The notes below the pieces were generated by a model. That model made no database searches. It was not told the DNA's origin and was given only the letters and a program-made list of their open reading frames with translations. This document shows, piece by piece, positions 34,230-45,904 of a stretch of 64,000 bases of DNA. The first letter of the stretch is position 1. Every line of letters starts with the position of its first letter. Made by a program: the position numbers and the translations under genes. The DNA comes from Multifurca ochricompacta (taxonomy: Eukaryota > Basidiomycota > Agaricomycetes > Russulales > Russulaceae): NCBI GenBank assembly GCA_022496185.1, contig WTXG01000074.1:1-64000 (forward strand). The letters are read 5' to 3'.

Positions 34230-37200
34230 TTAAGCGTCGTGCTCCCATAACAGTCGCGCAATCTCTTCGTGACCACTTTCTCTTGCTATCTCCAGTGGAG
34301 TCTTGCCGCTTGCGTCTTTCGATCTCGTATTTGCATTATACATCAGAAGCATTTTTATGGAAGCCGGATCGTATCCTCCCTTGGATGCCTGATGCAATAC
34401 AGTCTCGCCAAGACTATTCTGGAGATCTACGCGCGCGCCATGCTGCAGCAGTAGCCCTGCGATTTCCAGATGACCTTTACACAGTGCCTGACCGAGCGGA
34501 CTATACTGGCGCATGAAAAAGATATCCAGGGGTGGATATTGCGCAAGTAGTACTTTGACAACTCAAGATGACCATTTTCTGAAGCTGAATACAAGGCAGT
34601 CCGGCCATCAGAACACTCGAGTCGAGGACGTTCGCCACGTAGAATAAGTTCAGTGGCAATATCGGAATGTCCCTTCGCAGAAGCTGCAATTAATGGGGTC
34701 CCGTAGTAACCAGCAAATTTACCAATAACCATTGGGAATCTGTATATCAGCCATCGAACTGTGTGAATGAGACCGAACTGAGAGGCGTAGTATAATGGAG
34801 TCGCGAGTGGCTTTGGTGGGGTTTCTGATGTCATCGATTGTCCCGAATTTTCATCCACGTCGTATATCCAAACCCAGATTGCGAAGTGCGGTATTTGGAC
34901 GAACAGGCGTTCCAGTGCATCCCTGATGGCAACTGAACACTCGGAGATGAGGCATGGATGACCAAGTATCGGGCAGCATAGATGGCAAGAGGGAACTTTG
35001 CAACGCTGCTTTTGTTGACGTGCTCATCAAACTGGAATAAAGTGGCGAGGCAGCCTTGTGCGACTGTGGTCTGGGCGTCTTCAACGGAGAAGTAATGGCG
35101 AGAAACACGTCCCCCCGCTCTGGCGATGTTACTAGATGTTAAGTATTGCTTGACCGAGAAGTGGGAAAATTGCACGACACGGGATTCATTTGCGTCGACG
35201 ATGGCAACAAAACTAGAGCATGTGGACAGTATCACATATTCTGGATCTTTAGGGCGCCAACCAGCTTTGAAATTAGGGAGCTGACCTGGCTTGAAATCGA
35301 AGGCGAAAAACTCTGCAAGTTCTGAAACATGAAGTGGGCGGGGAGCCACCGCAATCCATTGGAAGAGGAGGTGAGCAGCCTCCCACTTTTTCTCGTCAAT
35401 GTCCAATAACATGCGTTCGTACTCCACTTCCATGGCCTCGGGGAGTTCGTCCAAAGTCTGCTCAATACCTCCAGGAAGACATCTACGCAGGTGATCCAAC
35501 CGGCAGGATGCCCATAGAAACCTGTATCGTGACATTAACAAGCTTGCAAACAGCAAAGAAATGCGATGATAGCATACATTCCGTCAGCTTCTTCTGAAAT
35601 CTTGTTGATCACCATCTTTTTATCTTCCTCAATCCACCGGCGCGTGTTCGCGTCCGAGTTGATAAAGAAGTCAATGTAGTAGTTAATATCGTCTATATGA
35701 CCGCTCTCCTCATGGAGGCATACTGTCTGAGATGCAAGTGGAGAGAGAGCCACTTGGATATCGGCCTCCATACGGCTCGAGATGCATATGTGTAGGTGGG
35801 AATGACCTAAATTCACAAGCCATTTACAACCTTCAACACACTTTCCCGTGCAGATGGGTGCCAGGACTTCTAGGAGATTCGTTAAGACCATCCAAGATGA
35901 ATAAATTGGGCCTTCTCCGGGACAAACAGCATGTCCTTTAAGCATTCAAGAAGAGCGTTGTAACCTGGCTGCCTCGATCCTGCGGCGTGTGTCGAATACA
36001 GACAAGAAAGAATGTCGGAGTAAAGTTCGGACTGTTCGGACAACTGGACAAGAAGAGAAGAAACTAGAGCACGAGCGTCTTGCTTTTCGGTATTCTTGCG
36101 ATCAAAGTAAAAGTACGCTAGTCGCGCCAGCGCCATGCCGGCTTCGCGCATTCTTATGATCTCCTCAATAACCGTTGAGCTAGTCTACGACGTTAGAACG
36201 CCAAATGAAACTGTTGAGTTGGACATACCAAAGGACAGTTTTCCCGGAGCCCGCTACGGAACAAAGACGCAATCAGTGGCGGAGAATAAACGAAGTGCGG
36301 GAATTACATACGCTTTCCATGAATCCACAATAGAGAACCTGTGTTTTTCCATTCAGTGAAGGTGTTGCCTTGAATGAACCATGTGCCCGTTCCGGTGTGA
36401 TAGACTTCGCGTGCGATGTTGTGAGATTTCGATGGATCGGAAGGAGAGAGCCATGTTCGAACGTCTTTCAGCGACTGGTCGCCTAACGTATGAGGTAATC
36501 ATAGTTTAGATTGTGAATAATTGTGCCAAACGAGATAACGAACGCTTTGACTTGTCGATAATGTCGCTCGCGAGTCGCTGTACGATAACTGGTATCAAAG
36601 TCAGTTGATCTGAACGTATGCTCCAAGCTATACGCACCGAGAGCATATTGGATGTCATCTGTCGAAGCTTTTCCATCTAACGAATATTCGAGTTGAGCAC
36701 CGGGTGGGAAAACACTCAAGCAAGTAACATGCACCATCGATAAGTGTTTTCATATTCTGGACAAGACCGTGGATGATCTCTAGGGTCTGGGCCGCGGCCG
36801 TGCGAGTACCCTGCTGGCCAACCTGACCCAAATTCTGCAGAACTGTTTCAACATCACTTTCGCCTAAAAGTCTTTCTCCCAACTTCCCTGTATGTCCCTG
36901 AGCTAGAGTAAAGCATTGAAAACGAAAGAGACCCACCCAGGCTCCCTTCTTTGACCTGTTGTATTGCAAGGGCAAGAGTAGACAGTAGTTCGAGCAATAT
37001 CTTTACCACCACCTTATTCGCCGCCGTCGTTGGTGGGATCTTTATACAAGTAGTAAGGCGCTTGAGAAAGGATTCGACTGATCTAAAAAGATCGATGAGC
37101 ATTTCGTAGTTCGTGCTGACTTGAGTGTCATCGATGGCCTGAAGGTAGTAGACGTTATAAAGGATAGCATGAATAAATGGAGCAAATGTGTACTGAGAGA

Positions 37201-37597
37201 AGGACGCCAAATGCAGCGAGGATTGCATTTTCGAGTGGGAAAAGCTGGCAGATAGATTATTATAACACCGCTGAGTGAATGTGCCAATTGGCGTCAAGCG
37301 TACCAGAGTACCTTCTCTGCCGAGCACTCCATTGGTGGACAGTGTATTCAGGTGGCGTACAATCCGCTTGAGCCACTTGATCACTGGTGCACCATCCTCC
37401 ACACGGAAGTTATTGAGAGTTTGTATGTGGTTTCGAATTGCGGAAATGATCGAGTCAGCGGTGCCACAACTGTTGAGGTTGACGGTGAGTTGATGGTGGA
37501 CCAAGTTGATCCCTGTACGCTTTTCGTAATCGTCCAAAGTAGATTTAAAAAGTGATTGGATGTCTGATGAGGGGGCTGAAGGAAATTGCTGGCTCAT
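34230..37597 (-). pseudogene. NLR copy E: Goodbye-NACHT-ankyrin gene with several frameshifts
   Basis: Start MSQQFPSAPSSD at 37597. The Goodbye-like part (DYEKRTGINLVHHQLTVNL) and exons up to the Walker A region (near 36250) read cleanly, but the NACHT exon shifts frame near 35925 (after KDMLFVP), again near 35855 around the Walker B region, and the helical and ankyrin part shifts near 34935 and near 34567 (after ENGHLE). The Walker B strand would read ILDGLNESP, with Asn where paralogues have Asp or Glu context. The C-terminus ends LLWEHDA at 34230, shorter than in A, C and D. At least four single-base lesions make it a likely pseudogene; the intact N-terminal third could still be expressed as a truncated Goodbye protein. 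Homopolymer sequencing error is an alternative for some of the shifts. Confidence 0.8.
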
Positions 37598-38529
37598 GGT
37601 GAACTTGGGAGATAATACACAAGTAGCGTAAGTGGTTATCGGGCGTACAACAGTGAGTCGCCCAGATAGCGGGTCCTCGCAGGTAACTTGACTAGCGGCT
37701 AAAATTTGGATATAGATTATAGACGCGCAGCCACAACAGGTAGAGAAACCGCGCATGCTTTGTGTCACCTGGCGCTCCCCACGTGCTTAAACCTAGACTG
37801 TATCCTCACCCCACCAAGCGGCCCATTCCCGGGCGTTCTGTGAAGCGCTTCCCGGCATTCCAGCTTTGTTGAACCTTGGTTGTTGACCCCGAGTACCCTG
37901 TGGATTGTACATGGGCCATCTGGACTGTGGAAAATGGACCTTTCTCCTTCTCGTAAACAGAAGGAAGTATACCCCCCACCAGTACTGTATGTAGCGAGCG
38001 ATCCCTTACATTGCATTTCTTCGCTTTCGATTCTACCTATGCAGCAGATTCTATCAATCGTATCTCCGTTACAAGGAGCATTGGCAATGATCCTGTTAGG
38101 TTAGTTGTGGCGTAGTAACCTTGCGGGCATTATCAATTCGACGAGAGGACAATCAGGCTAATAGGAATATCTAGCTCACCATACCAATTTTCCCTGTTCC
38201 TTGAGCAATCTGCGACCACAACTGTGACTGATGTCTGAATCAAACACCATTTCTTCTCATATCACTCACTATAATCGGCTTTGGGCGTCAAATATCCTAG
38301 TCTCTGCTCCACATGACTTGAAATTCTATTCCTATGGCCCATGGCGAAGGGCTGTTGTCATGGTCGGGCGTAATGGAGTGAATGGAGTGGATACAGAGTA
38401 TGTGACCCATCAACTCGGATCGATCGGATCCTCCCTTCTCCCTCTATCACATGGCTTTTGTGGTTCCAGCGAAGACCTCCATTCGCAACTCGCATCATAC
38501 TGCGTGCTCCTCCATCCAAACTGTCAATA
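37598..38529. other. Intergenic region left of the copia insertion
   Basis: Copy E promoter flank and unannotated sequence. Small frames have no domains. The copia element inserted at its right edge. Confidence 0.5.
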
Positions 38530-38534
38530 GTCAA

Positions 38535-38881
38535 TATAGAACAGGTATGGCGCAGCCTACACTAGATACTACATTACTGCTAGCTATCTCACCTTTGATT
38601 TACTTTGAGACTTAGATGCAGTCGTTAATGCGATAGCAACTGCTTAATCTATATCAGCTATACAGTAGTTTATATACAATTTAATGTACTATATCGGCTA
38701 CTTAATTATACGAGTGCGTTATCTCGTTATTGATGTGATTTGATCACATGCCCGATCTTAGATGTATATTCTAAGTAATCTAGCTAATTATGAACGTGTT
38801 CTTACTTGCGTTATCTACGCGTGATCACAATCATGTCGTACCGCTATCCCGGAGCCTCTGTACCGGTATCTTGGTTCAACA
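38535..38881 (-). repeat. Copia 3' LTR
   Basis: 347 bp. In element orientation it starts TGTTGAACC and ends TTCTATA. It differs from the other LTR at about four positions. Confidence 0.93.
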
Positions 38882-38927
38882 CTCCCCCTTGCTAAGTGCC
38901 GCTGCTAAGCGTGCTAAGCAATTATCC

Positions 38928-39225
38928 CTACTTAGGCGAGTTAATCTCTAGCCCAAGTTGACTCCTGAATTTCAGGAATTTGACGCGTCCCAAATTCTTG
39001 GTGAACATGTCTGCGGGATTTTCAGAGCCTTCTATAAAGAATAGCTCGATTTTCTTCTCCTGTACAATTTGTCTAATGTAGTGGAAGCGGATATCAATAT
39101 GTTTTATCCGTCGCTCTTGTACAGGATTAGAGGCCATAAAGATGGAGCCTTGGTTATCACCACAGAGGGGAATGGGTCCTAGATCAATGCCAATTTCGCT
39201 TAGAAGCGATTTGATCCATACAATC
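38928..39225 (-). CDS. Copia RNase H C-terminal fragment, separated by the gypsy insertion
   Basis: It continues the copia polyprotein exactly in frame from the left side of the gypsy insertion: WIKSLLSEIGIDLG, then the conserved DNQGSI and HIDIRFHYIRQ, and the C-terminal NPADMFTKNL; stop at 38928. The codon interrupted by the insertion is Val in RQIVWIK. It is expected to be untranslated in its present state. Confidence 0.9.
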
Positions 39226-39778
39226 TGTCACAGTTAGGTGCGACACTGTGTCGAACGTTGATCAGGAGCTAGCCTCCAAGTCAAGATATATCCAAGTCAA
39301 GTCAAGACTCCAAGTCGATAACAGAGTCAAGTCAGTTCAAGCCCTCAACAAGGTCGATAGGGCACGCGCGAGAGTCGAAGTCGACGGCGGAGACACTCAG
39401 TCCCGCAACAAGTACAAAGAGGGTCGAAGGCTCTCCAAGTCACGTCTTGGAGAGTTCAAGTGGAGTTCTTTCACAGAGAGGGAGAGTTCAGAGAAGTCTA
39501 ATGCACCTTGAATTGAACACAAGAGAACAGACTTAGTCTGTCTCTTCTACTTTACTGTGCTTTAAATACAGGTAGACCTAGCTATGTCATAGTAGATGGA
39601 AGATTCTAGTACTATGATGTATTATCTAGTGGTTGCGCAATAGAACTAGCTAGAACTAAGGAGAATATGGAGGGGTTGAGCCCTCAGTAAGCAAAACAGT
39701 AAGTAGTGTTTCAGAACAACAAGTCCGTTAATGTCATCAGTCAGCCACGTCACCTTTGTCAGTTCAAATTCCGTCACA
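39226..39778 (-). repeat. Gypsy 3' LTR
   Basis: 553 bp. The plus strand starts TGTCACAGTTAGG and ends TTCCGTCACA. The open frame of 87 codons inside it occurs identically in the other LTR and is not a gene. Confidence 0.93.
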
Positions 39779-39813
39779 TCACCCCCTTTGTAAGCGTCAG
39801 CTTGTCCCCAAGC

Positions 39814-40962
39814 TCAGTGACCAACTGTAAACGTGATCATGTGGGGTGGTAGTGTAAGTCGACGACGGGAGCGAGGGCGGCGTGTACTGCCGACTCCTCC
39901 AGCTTGGAGTATTGTGCGGAGTTCAGGGGTGGGGGCAAAGGTCATGGCCTCTGTAGAGGTGGGGATGGTGTCCCAGGTGGGCGCATAGACATAAGTTAGA
40001 TAAGGGAATAGACGGTAGTAAACGTCGGCTCTGGACAGGGCATGGACTGTTTCTTGAATCTCTTGATGAGCTCGGCTAACCTGTCGTCTCCAGTGGGCCA
40101 GTTCCCGAAGGGCACCATCCAGGCGGCAAGTGGCATAGCGAAAGCGAGAAACTTCTGCCCAAGCACCTGGGTCCTGAAGTTCATCCAGAGCATGACTAAC
40201 AATTGGTGTAAAGTCCATATCAGGGTCAAAGAGTCGTTGTTGGAAGAGTGTGAGGATGGGATTAGGGAACCCTGGGTGTCTAGCATGAGGTTGTGCATAT
40301 AATGGAAAGCGGAAGATGGGTTCATTAGCTCCCATGGTACAGACAATGGTGGGCTCGTCCTGTCGAAAATCGTAAGCAATATAGCGGGCTATCCGGTGGT
40401 AGCCAAGAGAATCTGTGATTAAATGAGGGAAATAGTGGCGAGTGTTATGGATGTGATTGCGAATAAATGGGGGGCCTGGATAAGTATAAGGGATAGGTGA
40501 TCGTCGGCCAGCAGCAGCATCCCCAGGCAAGTGGTCTAATCCAGAGGTTGGTGGTCGTTCGTCTCCAGTGGTAGCAGCCTGAAGGCGTGACCGTGTTTCC
40601 TGTAGCATAGTTAATACACGGTTACGGACATTTGGGTCTAGGCTTTGATTTACAGTGGCCGTTATAGCAATAGCATTGGTGAGAGTTTGGACAGGATCAT
40701 CGGACATTGTGAAGGAAAAGTGTGAGGGAGGGGTTGGTGAAGTTGGTGTGGTTGGGAGTGTAGGGGCATCTTGTGGGAATTTGAGTGCACCTAGGTTTGC
40801 TGCATCAGCGGCAGCAGCAGCAAATTGGTCTCTGAAATTGGGGTCTGGGGTGGAAGGTGAAGGTTGAACATTGGTGGGTCGGCGTGTGGTAGACATTCTG
40901 GGTCCTGGTTTAACACCTTTGCGTGGAGAAAAGAGGCGGGTAAGTCGTTTAGTGCGAGCCAT
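39814..40962 (-). CDS. Gypsy element ORF3, unknown function (382 aa)
   Basis: An intact ORF with a true ATG lies between pol and the 3' LTR, overlapping the end of the chromodomain frame by 14 bases. The N-terminus is basic and Pro/Thr/Ser-rich (MARTKRLTRLFSPRKG), then an Ala-rich helix (FAAAAADAANLG). The second half is globular with many aromatic residues (YFPHLITDSLGYHRIARYIA, FRYATCRLDGALRELAHWRR), ending in a basic RRPRSRRR. There is no signal peptide, transmembrane segment or CCHC knuckle, so it is neither env-like nor a second Gag by motif. It is uninterrupted while the adjacent pol is broken. I do not recognise the family; a captured host gene or accessory structural protein are both possible. 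Confidence 0.75.
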   Translation of the reverse strand: MARTKRLTRLFSPRKGVKPGPRMSTTRRPTNVQPSPSTPDPNFRDQFAAAAADAANLGALKFPQDAPTLPTTPTSPTPPSHFSFTMSDDPVQTLTNAIAITATVNQSLDPNVRNRVLTMLQETRSRLQAATTGDERPPTSGLDHLPGDAAAGRRSPIPYTYPGPPFIRNHIHNTRHYFPHLITDSLGYHRIARYIAYDFRQDEPTIVCTMGANEPIFRFPLYAQPHARHPGFPNPILTLFQQRLFDPDMDFTPIVSHALDELQDPGAWAEVSRFRYATCRLDGALRELAHWRRQVSRAHQEIQETVHALSRADVYYRLFPYLTYVYAPTWDTIPTSTEAMTFAPTPELRTILQAGGVGSTRRPRSRRRLTLPPHMITFTVGH

Positions 40963-42240
40963 GATAAGAGAAAGAGGTATGTGGGGGAAAAGAGATGGGA
41001 AATAATGTGGTCACCCCCTTCTTAAGGGTGGCGTCGTCCCTGACGCCTGGGAAGAGAAGCATAGTATGTTTGATCAACACAGGGGCATGACAGTCGGCAC
41101 TATCCACCCAAGAGTTCTCACTGGCAGGATATCCGACCCAGCTGACCAGATATTGGAGCTTCTTGGATTGTCCATGAAGCCGGTGATTCAAAACAGCAGC
41201 CACCTCATATTCTTCTTCCTGACCCACAAGGTCTGGAGGGGGTCTGAGGTAATTGGGGCCATGTGCATCAGTTTCCAAATAGGGAGACAAAAGATCAATG
41301 TGAAACACATCATGGATATTCATGTGGGAAGGCAGAGATAAGCGATAAGCCACAGGGGAGATGCAATCCATGATATGGAAGGGGCCGTAGCGGCGAGGGG
41401 CTAGCTTAGCGGATGGGAAATGTGTCCTCAAATTTTTTCCTTCGAGCCAAACTTGTGTGCCCACAACGAACGGTGGGCGCGTCGGCGGGGGTGTGGGAGC
41501 TCGGAAGGCAAGTTCTGCACGAGCTTGTGCATTCCGTAGATTGCAGAGGCGGGTGTCAACCCTGGGAACGTTGGAGTCTGACAGCTGACCGTTCCAATCG
41601 AACGAAATGCCGTGGATTAGTTCATGCGGTGACAGTTTAGATTTGTCGTGTATCCATGAATTGTGGACGAACTCCGCTAGCGGCAAGTAATCTGGCCATC
41701 GGTATTGATCATCACCCAGCCAAAGCCGGAGATACTGTTCGAGCCAGAGATTCATACGCTCACTCGAGCCGTCTGTCCGAGGGTGGAATGCGGTTGACAG
41801 GTTTTGACGGATATCCAACACGGGCAAGTTCGCGAGAAAAGTGGGAGGTAAACCGGGGGTCGCGATCGGAAATGATACGCTTAGGGACGCCAAAGGTCGG
41901 GAAAATATGTCTATAATACAGGGTAGCAACTCCTTCACCAGAGATGTTTTTTGAGCAGGGAATGAATTTTGCTGATTTCGAACAGCCTTGATCGACAATC
42001 GTTAGTACCGCATCATAGCGTCCCGAGGGCGGGAGATCCGTGATAAGGTCCATCGCTACGTATTGAAAAGGGCCCGCCGAGGTCGGCACGTCGAACGGAA
42101 ATAGCGGGACTTTCTTAGTTAGCTTTGGTTTACTTTCTTGACATTTGGCACAACCCTGGACGTAATCTCGGACAAATTCTTTCAGGCCATTGCCCTCGTA
42201 TTCCGTTAGCACCTTTCTTACAGTCTTCTCATTCCTGGAT
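40949..42240 (-). pseudogene. Gypsy integrase and chromodomain region, frameshifted
   Basis: The upstream frame (42212-41760) holds integrase core motifs: the zinc-finger end CAKCQESK, first Asp in YVAMDLITDLPP, and ISDRDPRFTS with the second Asp. The frame then shifts near 41830, and the next frame (to 40949) carries AFHPRTDGSSERMN with the catalytic Glu, the integrase C-terminal domain (KLAPRRYGPFHI, DVFHIDLLSPY) and a chromodomain (EYEVAAVLNHRL, YLVSWVGYP, NSWVD). Chromodomains define chromoviruses and are known to guide integration to chromatin. At least one indel separates the halves, so this copy cannot make a full integrase. Confidence 0.88.
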
Positions 42241-42394
42241 GTCCCGCTAAAACGTGGTCGTGATGACGAGAGAGGATCTCACGTCGTTCAGCGACGCCCT
42301 CTGGGAACGGACGTTTGGACGGTTGTATTGTTCGGAGAAATAAGTGATCTGGTAAGACCGTAACTGTCTCATTATCGGCGTTCCCTGATCTGCA

Positions 42395-44307
42395 TCAGGT
42401 CGGCGTGAAAGCATGTCTGCCACCGTGTGAAGTTTCCCTGGGACGTGTTCTAGGGAGAAGTCGAAATCGGCAAGTTCTTGGAGCCAACGCGCTTGACGTC
42501 ATTGAGTTTTTGCGGCTCTCTGAAGTACTGCAGATTGTTATGATCTGTGCGGATCTGGACCTTGTGACGAGCACCAAGGAGATATTGGCCCATAAGCGGA
42601 GTGCAACCATGACCGCGAATAATTCGTGGTCGTATATATCCCAATTACGTTGTGTTTCATCTAATGTTTTCAGAGATATGCCACGGGATGTAAACGTCCG
42701 TCGTCGTCCTTTTGGCTTAAGGTGGCACCGACGGCGTACCCGGAGGCATCCGTGTCGACAATGAAGGGTTTTTCAAAATCCGGTTGCGCGAGTACTGGTT
42801 GTGAGGTCACGCGTTGTTTAAGCGTGTCGAAGGCGTTCTGTTCGACACTCGTCCATCTCCATATATTCTTTGCACTGGTGAGGGCATTCAGGGGTGCAGC
42901 TAATTTACTAAATCCTTGAATAAAGCGGCGATAAAACTGACAGAATCCCAAGAACGACCGAACTTCTTTGACAGTGGTAGGGGTCTTCCATGTGGCGACT
43001 CCTTCGACTTTTACAGGATCCATATGTACTTGATTTGCCTCAAGTATAAGTCCCAGGTATTCTATCCGGTTTAGTTCGAAAGCGCACTTTTCCGGTTTGA
43101 GATAGAGGTCCAGTTGATTTAGCTTATCGAGAACGCGATGCACTTTAGCCCTGTGACTTGCGAGATCGTGATCGGTGTGAATTAAAATATCATCCATATA
43201 AACCGTAAACCAGGCTTTTCCGTTAGCGTCGTGATCATTGAGTTCTTCCTTGAATTCAGCGTTCATCATAGTTTGGAACGTTGCGGGGGAATTGGTTAGG
43301 CCAAAAAACATAACATTGGGTTCGTAGAGGCCACGATTGGTTTTGAATGCGGCTTTCCATCGGTCCTCCGGAACAATGCGGATATTGTTGTAACCCCAAC
43401 GGACGTCCATTTTAGTGAATAGTGTGCTACCACAAACGCGATCAATTAGCTCCGGAATGAGTGGGAGCGGATATGTATTGCGGATTGTCCAGCTATTGAG
43501 CTTACAATAGTCCTGAACCGGCCGGAGTTTGCCGTCCTTCTTTTTGATGAAGAAAAACGGGGACGCATATGGCGATTTTGAGGCCGAGATGTAGCCTTTC
43601 TGTAAATGTTCTTCCAGGAACTTGTTCAGGGCATCTTGTTCTCCCGGTCCAAGTGGATAAATTTTACAATCTAATGTTGCAGGGGCGTCTGGCTTCAATT
43701 CGATTTTGTGATCCCAGGGTCGTTCAGCCGGGAAACGTTGAGCCTCTTGGTCACTGAATACCTTTTCGTGTCGATGATATTCCGATGGGACAATCTGATC
43801 CCAGGATCGTTCAATCTGGTCTTTTGCCTTGATTGCTAATTCTTGTGCGATATTAAGTCATTTAATCTGTTCTATCGGCAATTCAAATCTAAGTTCATCC
43901 GTAAGGCGTCCTTCCGTCCAGTTGATTCGGGGATTAGTTGCTGCGAACCATGGGTATCCTAAGATTACTTCATCGGCTCCGATTGACGCCACATAAAATC
44001 GATGACGTTGTTCTCTACCATTTGTGACGACGCGTAGGTCAACACACTGTGTGATGTGCCGAGTCGCGTTGGGAGATCCATCAGCGTTTTGCAGTCGTTT
44101 GGGGATAGTTAATTGCTTTGTCGGGAGTCGATATCTGATTACGGTTTTGAAATTAATAAAATTTTCTGTTGCTCCACTGTCTATGAGCGCATTTATGTTG
44201 GCCATTGGTTTCACTCCATGTAATGGGACAGATATTGTCATTGCTCTAATAGGTGATCTAAATACATGGTGTGAGATTAATGCTCGAATGAAGGCCGCGT
44301 CATTCAA
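42395..44307 (-). pseudogene. Gypsy protease, reverse transcriptase and RNase H, with stop and frameshifts
   Basis: Protease: ALIDSGATENFI (near 44195) in the frame ending at an in-frame TGA at 43858-43860. RT: the same frame resumes and includes FTVYMDDILIHTD with the YMDD catalytic box (near 43200), PLGPGEQDAL at the start and FLGFCQFYRRFI downstream. RNase H: FIVDTDASGYAVGA, then single-base deletions after HPVAYL (near 42670), after LRLWA (near 42585) and near 42496, before RWLQELADFDFS and HTVADMLSRRP. The TGA probably replaces CGA or TGG. The protease frame is -1 relative to gag. Inactive as read. Confidence 0.88.
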
Positions 44308-45572
44308 GCGATATAAAAATCCTCGTCTCCTTTAAATTTGTTCTGTAGGGCGAGGCGTTGTTCATCATTCATGGACCGAAGGGCTTTTGCAAGTGCGTCG
44401 ACGTCTATTTTGGAGGTCTCCACGATCCTCTGTTCCGGGGCTTTAGTGGGTACCATCGCGGTCGTCGGGGGAACTTCTGTGATCGTGGCAGTCCGAGCCG
44501 GACTACTGGTACTGGGATTGGTGTGTGGTTTCTTATTTGGGCAGTCTTTGACAAGATGTCCTCGGTGCCCACACTCAAAGCATTGGCCATCTTTTCTATA
44601 TTGTTCCTTTTCCTCTGTTGTCATTGCCTTTTTAATGACGTCGACTTGTGGGTGTGGGTCTGACTCGCATTTCTTATAAAATGTGAATTTGTTGCCTCGG
44701 GGTGGTGTATTAGTCATTGATCGTGTGCCGAGGGCATCTTTGCTATACAACCAGTTTGTGTGGTGTTTTCTGGCCGAGGCCGCTGCTTCATCAAATGTCT
44801 TGGGTTGGTCAAATAGAAGCATCGTCTGGACCAGTCGTGTGGGGAGTCCTCGGTGAAAGAATTGCCGAGCGGCTGGGTCATCAATATGGAGTTCGGCCCT
44901 CGTGGCCAGCGTGCGAAACTCGGCAATGTATTCGTCGATATTAGAATCCTTCATTTGTAAGCGATCTAGCGCTCGCAGCGCTTTCTGTCCAGCCGCCACG
45001 TCGGCCCATGCTTCTCGGAATATTTGTCGAAATTTGTCCCAAATGTACGGGACTCAGATGTTTCCCTCTTTGATATCGGTCAACCACTTGATTTGGTCTA
45101 TCACCCAGCGGTCCACTCGGGGCCCTCGTAACAACCTTAGTGTAAACGCGACTCTTGTCCTTTCGTTTTGAACCATGGCCACTGTTTCATTTAGGCTGAA
45201 GAATAATTCAAGCTTGGTGAACCAGTCCATAGCAATATCTCGGTCCCCGTCGAAAAAGGGTGGTGGTACGCCCATCATGGGCCCTCCTGAGTACGTTGCC
45301 CCTACTACTGGAGCGGGGGGTCCTTGCGGCGGTTCGTCAGGGTTCCTTCCTGACGTTCTGGATGGTCTGTCTTCGGGGCTCCGCTCGGGTCGACCGGTCT
45401 GTGATTCAATGATGTCTTCCTCCGCGGCCCTTCTTGCCTGTCTGGTATTCGGTCTGGTCGTCATCGTGTGTGGGGTAGGTACTACTGTGCCTTCGTCGTT
45501 CGGGGTGGGGCTGTCTGCTGCAGCAAGAAGAGCAAAGCGATTATGGAACTCGAGTGGTAAGTCGCCGTGCAA
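44304..45572 (-). pseudogene. Gypsy Gag with one in-frame TGA
   Basis: Capsid-like region with PPFFDGDRDIAMDWFTKLEL and RGPRVDRWVIDQIK, then TGA at 45054-45056, followed in the same frame by YIWDKFRQIFREAWADVA and the conserved LDRLQMKDSNIDEYIAEF. The nucleocapsid zinc knuckle is CFECGHRGHLVKDC (CX2CX4HX4C). The frame ends TGA at 44304-44306. No in-frame ATG was obvious at the 5' end; the open frame extends upstream of 45572 with ARDPRSPTSEEASLED. The single TGA may be a C-to-T mutation of CGA. Confidence 0.85.
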
Positions 45573-45891
45573 CTGTGGTTCTAATTCGTCTGTTAGGTAT
45601 CGGAGTGGGGAGTGGTCTTCAAGAGACGCTTCCTCGGAGGTTGGAGATCGGGGATCACGCGCTGAGTAAGACGTCGCGCTGTCGGGATACGGGCAAGGGA
45701 CGCGGTGTCGTCTCCTTGCGGTTCAGGTGAGAGTGTTTCTAATGTTTGGTCACAGAAGAGTGCTGATGTCAAACAGCTTCGGGGATCGATAGTAGGTCTA
45801 AGGTCGGGGTTCAGGTTCGGGTGTCAGGGCAAGGGACGCGTCATCGTCGCCTTGCGCGTTCGGTGAGTTCTGGTGTCTTTCTGATTGTAGG

Positions 45892-45904
45892 AAGTCTGTT
45901 CTAA
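45892..45904 (-). promoter_or_regulatory. Gypsy primer-binding site, apparent self-priming type
   Basis: Two bases from the 5' LTR, the minus strand reads AGAACAGACTT. This 11-mer is not TGG-initial like a tRNA 3'-end site. It is exactly complementary to AAGTCTGTTCT in the LTR (46213-46203), which begins about 30 bases downstream of a minus-strand ATTTAAA, so it could be the 5' end of the transcript. Tf1/sushi chromoviruses prime this way. Confidence 0.65.

Noticed and set aside
36854..37768. 304-codon continuous frame across copy E exons 1-3
   Set aside because: It runs through introns seen in the other copies and starts 57 codons upstream of the conserved MSQQ start.
39248..39511. 87-codon frame, repeated at 45927-46190
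   Set aside because: It lies inside both gypsy LTRs, starts with GTG and has no domain.
42405..45669. Several plus-strand frames (42405-42764, 44338-44679, 45175-45669)
   Set aside because: Antisense shadows of gypsy gag and pol coding sequence.
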